A stretch of 10,080 nucleotides of DNA from positions 1-10,080 of the forward strand of contig JBFKQZ010000108.1 of NCBI GenBank assembly GCA_041627475.1, read 5' to 3'. Every line of letters starts with the position of its first letter. The stretch's first letter is position 1. Below are positions 6,372-10,080 of the stretch, piece after piece. The position numbers and the translations under genes are program-made. The notes under the pieces were generated by a model. It had not been told where the DNA came from. It saw only the letters and a program-made list of their open reading frames with translations, and did not search any database. Source of the stretch: JBFGFG01 sp041627475 (GTDB lineage: Bacteria > Actinomycetota > Nitriliruptoria > Nitriliruptorales > Nitriliruptoraceae).

Positions 6372-6385
6372 CCACCGGTCGGTGG
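6372..6385. promoter_or_regulatory. Perfect 14-base palindrome in a divergent promoter region
   Basis: CCACCG-GT-CGGTGG has two exact 6-base arms. It lies between the divergent thiolase and metallo-beta-lactamase-fold genes, the usual place for a repressor operator. No regulator gene is adjacent. A short GC-rich palindrome can arise by chance in this base composition. Confidence 0.3.
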
Positions 6386-6415
6386 CCCGGCCCCACCGCA
6401 CGAGGAGTCCGATCC

Positions 6416-7096
6416 ATGGCCATCGAGGTCGCCGACGGCGTCTTCCAGCTCGCCCCCCTGCCGTACCTCAACGTCGTCGCCGTCCGCGGCGGCAACGGCT
6501 GGACGATCGTGGACGCAGCCCTCCCCCAGACCGCCCAGCGCCTGGTGCGGGACCTCGGGAAGCTCGGGATCCGTCACGGCGACGTGGAACGCATCGTGCT
6601 GACCCACGGACACGGCGACCACGCCGGCGGCGTCGAGCGCGTGCGTGCGGCCTTCGGAGCGCGCGAGGTGCTCGTGGGTGCTGCCGACGTCGACGACGTC
6701 CGGGCGGGCCGCAACGCGAGCGGCGACCCCGGGTCGCTGCTCGAACGGTCGCCGCTACCGCTGCCCGGCTACCCCGGCGTCGCACCGATCCAGCCGCTCA
6801 CCGGCCCCCTGCCGCTCGACGACGACCGTGAGCTCGTCCCGGTCCACACGCCCGGGCACACCGACGGCCACACCGCCTTCCACCTCCCTGACAGCGGGGT
6901 CGTCCTGGGCGGCGACACGGTCTTCAACGTCTTCCGCATGACGCCGTCGCCCGGCTTCCTCTGCAGCGACGCCGGCCGCAACCTCGCATCGATCCTGGCG
7001 CTGGCCGAGCTCGACCCGTCCGTGCTGCTGCTGGCCCACGGCACGCCCGTCCGCGACGACGTCCGCGGGAAGCTCCGGACGGTCGCCCGGGCCTGA
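6416..7096 (+). CDS. Metallo-beta-lactamase-fold hydrolase
   Basis: This 226-residue protein has the complete metal-binding set of the fold: THGHGDH (His64, His66, Asp68, His69), TPGHTDGH (His148), GGDTVF (Asp167) and AHGTP (His208). A binuclear zinc or iron site is expected. The core spans almost the whole protein; no signal peptide or extra domain is present. The family includes glyoxalase II-like thioesterases, lactonases, sulfur dioxygenases and others. Nothing here selects one, so the substrate is unknown. The ATG at 6416 has GAGGAG (6402-6407) eight bases upstream. It is divergent from the thiolase and lies 42 bases before a short-chain dehydrogenase on the same strand, with which it may be cotranscribed. 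Confidence 0.92.
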   Translation: MAIEVADGVFQLAPLPYLNVVAVRGGNGWTIVDAALPQTAQRLVRDLGKLGIRHGDVERIVLTHGHGDHAGGVERVRAAFGAREVLVGAADVDDVRAGRNASGDPGSLLERSPLPLPGYPGVAPIQPLTGPLPLDDDRELVPVHTPGHTDGHTAFHLPDSGVVLGGDTVFNVFRMTPSPGFLCSDAGRNLASILALAELDPSVLLLAHGTPVRDDVRGKLRTVARA

Positions 7097-7114
7097 CCCG
7101 ACGGTGCCTAGGGT

Positions 7115-7134
7115 CGTCCTCCGGTGGGAGGACG
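7115..7134 (+). promoter_or_regulatory. Hairpin that sequesters the dehydrogenase ribosome-binding site
   Basis: CGTCCTCC (7115-7122) is the exact complement of GGAGGACG (7127-7134), with the loop GGTG. The right arm contains the Shine-Dalgarno of the dehydrogenase gene, whose ATG begins at 7139. In read-through mRNA from the upstream gene this site would be paired. A TAGGGT box at 7109-7114 could start a shorter transcript near 7121 that lacks most of the left arm. The structure is seen; regulation is inferred. Confidence 0.5.
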
Positions 7135-7138
7135 CAGC

Positions 7139-7846
7139 ATGGGGAGCCTCGACGGGACGACGGCCGTGGTCACGGGGGCGTCCAGCGGCATCGGCCGCGC
7201 GACCGCGGTCGCGCTCGCGCGGGAGGGGGCCACGGTGGTCCTCGCCGCGCGACGCAGTGACGTGCTCGAGGAGGTCGTCGAGCAGATCGGCACCGCCGGT
7301 GGCGCGGCCATCGCCGTCCCGACCGACGTCACGGACCGCGCAGCCGTGGAGGGACTGGTCGCACGGGCGGTCGAGGCCGGTGACGGCGGCTTCGACGTGC
7401 TGGTGAACAACGCCGGGATCGGCAGGTGGGACGACACCGACTTCCTGACCGCCGACCTCGACGGCTGGCTGCGAGAGCTCGACGTCAACCTCCGCGGCGT
7501 CGTCGCGGTCACCCGGCTCGCAGCGCCGCACGTGCGGCCCGGAGGCACGGTGGTGACGATCTCGTCCGGCGCCGACCGATTCTTCTCGCCGGAGTACCCC
7601 GCCTACGTCACGAGCAAGTGGGGCGTCCGCGGCTTCGCCGGCTCCGCGGAGCTGGCGCTCCGTAGGCGCGGGGTGCGGGCGACGGTCATCTCACCGGGCG
7701 AGGTCGACACACCGATGCAGCCCGAGGGCGCGGCCGCGGACATGCGGATGCTGGATCCCGAGGACGTCGCGGACGCGGTGCTCTGGGCGGCCACGCGCCC
7801 AGCACATGTCAACGTGTCCACCATCCGCATCAACCCGTTGGGCTGA
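7139..7846 (+). CDS. Short-chain dehydrogenase/reductase (classical SDR)
   Basis: This 235-residue NAD(P)(H)-dependent oxidoreductase has a Rossmann fold. TGASSGIG (12-19) binds the cofactor, NNAG (90-93) stabilises the sheet, and the catalytic set is Asn117 (DVNLRG), Ser142/143 (ISSG), Tyr156 and Lys160 (YVTSK). SPGEVDTPM (185-193) is the usual post-catalytic motif. Arginines at the end of the second strand (AARR, 37-40) favour NADP(H), as an inference. The substrate is unknown. The ATG at 7139 is preferred over the in-frame GTG at 7124 because GGGAGGA (7126-7132) lies six bases before it and the protein then starts as homologues do. That Shine-Dalgarno lies inside a hairpin. The gene follows the metallo-beta-lactamase-fold gene by 42 bases and converges on the arginine deiminase gene, with 28 bases between the stops. 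Confidence 0.93.
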   Translation: MGSLDGTTAVVTGASSGIGRATAVALAREGATVVLAARRSDVLEEVVEQIGTAGGAAIAVPTDVTDRAAVEGLVARAVEAGDGGFDVLVNNAGIGRWDDTDFLTADLDGWLRELDVNLRGVVAVTRLAAPHVRPGGTVVTISSGADRFFSPEYPAYVTSKWGVRGFAGSAELALRRRGVRATVISPGEVDTPMQPEGAAADMRMLDPEDVADAVLWAATRPAHVNVSTIRINPLG

Positions 7847-7874
7847 CCCGCCCACGACGGTCGTCAGCCAGCGG

Positions 7875-9098
7875 TCAGCCGAGGGGGTCGCGCTGGACCG
7901 GGCAGCTCATGCAGCGGGGGCCGCCACGGCCGCGGGGCAGCTCGTAGCTCGGGATCGTGTGGACCTCGACCCCGGCACGATCGAGGATCTCGTTGGTCGC
8001 GACGTTGCGCTCGTAGGCCACGACCTTGCCGGGTGCGATCGCCAGCGTGTTGTTGGCGTCGTTCCACTGCTCGCGCTCGGCGCGGGTGGAGCCCAGCGCG
8101 GGCTCGATCGCCCGGGCGTGGTCCAGCCCGGCAGCCCACGCAAGACCCTGGAGGAGCGTGTCCGCCTCACTGACGTGGACGCCGACCTCGCCGTCCGCAG
8201 CGACGTTCGGCGTGACCATGAACGTGCGGATGTCCGAGGTCATCGACGGGTAGGTGATGAACGCATCGGTGTCGACCTGCGTGACGATCGTGTCGAGGTG
8301 CATCGCCGCACGGACCTTGGGCAGGTCCACGGCGAGGACGCGTTCCACGACGCCGGCCTCGAACAGGCGGACGGCGAGGAGCTCGACGCCCTGCGCGGTC
8401 GTGCGCTCGCTCATGCCGACCGCGATGCCCTGCTCGCCGACGACGAGCAGGTCACCGCCCTCGACGGTCGCCGGGATGCGCGCGAACGGTCCGTCGCCGA
8501 ACCACACCGGCGTGCCCTCGAACATCGGGTGCCGCGCGTAGAGGAGCCGGAGCAGGTCGGTCTCGCGGTGCCGGATCGGCCGGTTCATCGGTGACAGCAT
8601 CACACCGCTGCCGATCCACGCGCTCGAGTCACGCATGAAGACCGCGTTGGGCAGGGGGTCGAGGAAGTGCTCGCTCGGCGGCGACGCCGCACCGACCAGA
8701 CCCGGACCCGGGCCCACCTCCTCGACCGTCACGCCACCGAAGAGGTGGTCGACGAGGTCCTGGGCATCGAGCTCGAGCAGGAAGTCCCGGACGCGGTGGA
8801 CGGCCTGGGGGCCGCAGGTGGACGCCGTGACGTGCCGCTCCACGACCTCGCGTGCGACGTCGGCGTCCCGCAGGACCTCGGCCAGCAGCCGCTCGACGTG
8901 CAGGACCTCCACACCGTGATCGGTCAGCAGGTCGGCGAAGGCGTCGTGCTCCCGCTGGGCGTGCTCGACCCACAGCAGCTCGTCGAACAGCAGCTCGTCC
9001 ATGTTCGACGGCGTGATGCGCCGCAGCTCGAGCCCCGGACGGTGCAGCAGCACCTTGCGGAGCTGGCCGACCTCGGAACGGACCCCGTGGCTGCTCAT
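7875..9098 (-). CDS. arcA: Arginine deiminase
   Basis: This 407-residue enzyme hydrolyses L-arginine to L-citrulline and ammonia. The guanidine-modifying fold is shown by PNAVFMRDSSAW (Arg156, Asp157), ATVEGGD (Glu213, Asp216), ERTT (Arg232), MHLDTIVTQVD (His267, Asp269), NDANNTLAI, and the C-terminal RGGPRCMSCP with the nucleophile Cys396. Length and motif order match bacterial ArcA. Neither ornithine carbamoyltransferase nor carbamate kinase follows, so a full energy-yielding pathway is not encoded here. The role may be arginine use, ammonia production or acid defence. The ATG at 9096-9098 overlaps the stop of the preceding 77-residue gene as ATGA, and GGAGG lies seven bases upstream, so translation is probably coupled. 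A longer start at 9155 would run into the upstream gene in another frame. It is the last gene of a four-gene leftward cluster. Confidence 0.95.
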   Translation of the reverse strand: MSSHGVRSEVGQLRKVLLHRPGLELRRITPSNMDELLFDELLWVEHAQREHDAFADLLTDHGVEVLHVERLLAEVLRDADVAREVVERHVTASTCGPQAVHRVRDFLLELDAQDLVDHLFGGVTVEEVGPGPGLVGAASPPSEHFLDPLPNAVFMRDSSAWIGSGVMLSPMNRPIRHRETDLLRLLYARHPMFEGTPVWFGDGPFARIPATVEGGDLLVVGEQGIAVGMSERTTAQGVELLAVRLFEAGVVERVLAVDLPKVRAAMHLDTIVTQVDTDAFITYPSMTSDIRTFMVTPNVAADGEVGVHVSEADTLLQGLAWAAGLDHARAIEPALGSTRAEREQWNDANNTLAIAPGKVVAYERNVATNEILDRAGVEVHTIPSYELPRGRGGPRCMSCPVQRDPLG

Positions 9099-9328
9099 GC
9101 CTCGTCCTCCTCGTGCGGCCGCTGGACCGCCTGGACCATCTCGCGCGGGACCCACCAGTCGGCGTCGTCCTCGGCGATGACGAACCCGTCACCGGCCACG
9201 TCCGCGAGTGCACCGGTGAGCGACTTCACGCGCCCGGCGCCGGTGAGGTGCAGCGTCACGCGCGCACCTGCCCAGTCGCTCATCCCGCTCGGTGCCGGCC
9301 GCTCCGGCCGTGCGTCCTCGTCCGCCAT
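9095..9328 (-). CDS. Small protein of unknown function, coupled to arginine deiminase
   Basis: I do not recognise a family for this 77-residue, acidic-tailed protein. After a charged N-terminus (1-18) the core at about 20-70 alternates short strands: ARVTLHLTG, VKSLTGALADVAGDGFVIAE, then DWWVPREMVQAV. The pattern (glycine turns, G.L..V..DGFVI, and a Trp-Trp-Val-Pro-Arg segment followed by a helix or strand) suggests a small beta-barrel of Sm/SH3 type; this is inference only. No signal peptide or membrane segment is present. The ATG at 9326-9328 follows a GGGGAGGG run at 4-5 bases; an internal ATG at residue 16 is the alternative. The gene lies 13 bases after the alkyltransferase-like gene, and its stop overlaps the arginine deiminase start by four bases, which argues that it is real and translated. 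Confidence 0.75.
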   Translation of the reverse strand: MADEDARPERPAPSGMSDWAGARVTLHLTGAGRVKSLTGALADVAGDGFVIAEDDADWWVPREMVQAVQRPHEEDEA

Positions 9329-9341
9329 CGATCCCTCCCCG

Positions 9342-9656
9342 TCACGTGGGGACCGTAGGCGGAGGCGGCGGCTGGCGACGCATCGGGACGCGCCCTGCCG
9401 GCGTCAGGCGCACACCCTCCTCGGCCAGCCGGCGGCGCTGCTCCGCCTCGTGGCCGGGCACGAGCCGGCCGCTGGCGTTGACGACCCGCCACCACGGCAC
9501 GTCCGGGTGCCCCTCACCGAGGATGCGACCGACCAACCGCGACTGCTTCGGCGCGCCGGCCTCCATGGCCAGCTCGCCGTACGTGACGACCTCGCCGGGC
9601 CCGACCGTGCGCAGCGCCGCCAGCACGGCGGGGCGCAGCTCGTCGATCGTGGCCAC
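9342..9656 (-). CDS. Alkyltransferase-like protein (MGMT-family, active cysteine replaced)
   Basis: This 104-residue protein resembles the DNA-binding half of O6-alkylguanine-DNA methyltransferase: VVTYGELA (23-30) with Tyr26, SRLVGRIL (39-46) in the recognition-helix/arginine-finger region, and VPWWRVVNASGRL (53-65). In true methyltransferases this last motif is PCHRV; here Trp55 replaces the methyl-accepting Cys and Trp56 the His. The protein therefore cannot dealkylate. Known alkyltransferase-like proteins (E. coli YbaZ, yeast Atl1) flip the damaged base and recruit nucleotide excision repair. The Pro-rich tail (residues 96-104) is extra. The start is GTG at 9654-9656, only three bases after the stop of the NYN-domain gene and without a good Shine-Dalgarno, suggesting coupled translation. 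Confidence 0.9.
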   Translation of the reverse strand: MATIDELRPAVLAALRTVGPGEVVTYGELAMEAGAPKQSRLVGRILGEGHPDVPWWRVVNASGRLVPGHEAEQRRRLAEEGVRLTPAGRVPMRRQPPPPPTVPT

Positions 9657-9659
9657 GAC

Positions 9660-10080
9660 TCAGTGCGCACCGAGCTGGCCGGACGGCTCGAACCACTTGC
9701 CGTCCTCGGGCAGGGCGGCGAGGTTGAGTCGCGGCAGCGGCGTGGGGATCAGTCCCTCGATCTCCTCGAGGTCCACGAAGCGGAACGCCGGGTTGGTCGC
9801 CATCCCGGACGCGAACTCGGGGAAGCCGAGGATCGTGACGCCGACACCCTGCTCTGCCAGTTCCTCGAGCGGCTCCTCGAAGCAACGGGCGTCGTTGGAC
9901 CCGACGTAGACGCGTTCGAGATCACCCTCGTCGAAGCGTGCCCAGAGGTGGTCGACCATGTCGTCGTCGACGTCCGAGTCGTCGACCTTGGGCTTGGCGA
10001 AGACGCGGTAGCCCTCCTCGAGGAGCCACAGCACCCAGCCGCGCATCGGACCGGCGACGTGCGGGGCGACGTTGACGAAG
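9660..10080 (-). CDS. NYN-domain (PIN-like nuclease fold) protein, N-terminus outside the window
   Basis: The last 139 residues of a protein read in from the right edge without a stop. The reading frame is open through FVNVAPHVAGPMRGW to base 10079, so the ATG at 10044-10046 is internal. Recognisable NYN/LabA-like blocks are VFAKPKVDDSDVDDDMVDHLW (an acidic cluster), VYVGSNDARCFEEPLEELAEQGVGVTILGF (matching the usual SGDGxF..PL segment, with the Asp kept) and FVDLEEI near the end. Such actinobacterial NYN proteins are predicted metal-dependent RNases; the target is unknown. The N-terminal strand with the first catalytic Asp is off the window. It is the most upstream visible gene of the cluster and is followed after three bases by the alkyltransferase-like gene. 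The operon promoter is not in the window. Confidence 0.8.
   Translation of the reverse strand, partial: FVNVAPHVAGPMRGWVLWLLEEGYRVFAKPKVDDSDVDDDMVDHLWARFDEGDLERVYVGSNDARCFEEPLEELAEQGVGVTILGFPEFASGMATNPAFRFVDLEEIEGLIPTPLPRLNLAALPEDGKWFEPSGQLGAH

Noticed and set aside
6308..6622. N-terminal extension of the thiolase
   Set aside because: The extra residues overlap the divergent hydrolase gene and have no thiolase similarity. A good Shine-Dalgarno precedes the ATG at 6305-6307.
7124..7138. GTG start five codons upstream for the dehydrogenase
   Set aside because: It lies within the Shine-Dalgarno region of the ATG at 7139, and the latter gives the standard SDR start.
7806..8594. 262-codon plus-strand frame opposite arginine deiminase
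   Set aside because: Its translation is low-complexity Asp/Arg/Val-rich. The opposite strand encodes an unmistakable enzyme.
1..10080. CRISPR array, insertion sequence, tRNA or phage genes
   Set aside because: No regularly spaced repeats, transposase or integrase motifs, tRNA cloverleaf or phage structural proteins were seen on either strand.

Overview
This is a very GC-rich window. Its gene content and gene order point to an actinobacterium (Actinomycetota). A PIN-PhoH ATPase, a short-chain Z-prenyl synthase, greA and a FadA3-like thiolase occur in the same order as I recall for Rv1095, Rv1086, Rv1080c and Rv1074c in Mycobacterium tuberculosis. Nothing assigns a genus. I see no mobile element, CRISPR array, rRNA, tRNA or prophage gene, so this looks like ordinary chromosome with a few unusual local details.

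Left part (1-4180). A 5'-intact but truncated phoH gene runs leftward off the edge. A divergent RDD-family membrane protein follows after a 303-base gap. It converges on a leftward Z-isoprenyl diphosphate synthase that looks leaderless. Across a 210-base divergent region, greA runs rightward behind a candidate promoter and a structured leader. Next is a lone LuxR/NarL-type regulator whose receiver domain has lost its phosphoacceptor aspartate. It ends at two hairpins that separate it from the next, convergent block.

Middle part (4181-7846). A leftward pair, thiolase then an unusual fusion of a helical domain with a Nudix hydrolase, lies 30 bases apart and is probably one transcript. Divergent from the thiolase is a rightward pair: a complete metallo-beta-lactamase-fold hydrolase and a short-chain dehydrogenase. 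The dehydrogenase Shine-Dalgarno lies inside a perfect 8-bp hairpin.

Right part (7875-10080). Four leftward genes are packed with gaps of 3 and 13 bases and one 4-base overlap: a NYN/PIN-like nuclease-type protein (5' end outside the window), an alkyltransferase-like protein with tryptophan in place of the active cysteine, a 77-residue protein of unknown function, and a full-length arginine deiminase. The packing implies a single operon.

No clearly new system is present. The most unusual points are the four-gene repair/arginine deiminase operon with its unknown 77-residue member, the helical-domain/Nudix fusion, the degenerate regulator, and the occluded ribosome-binding site.
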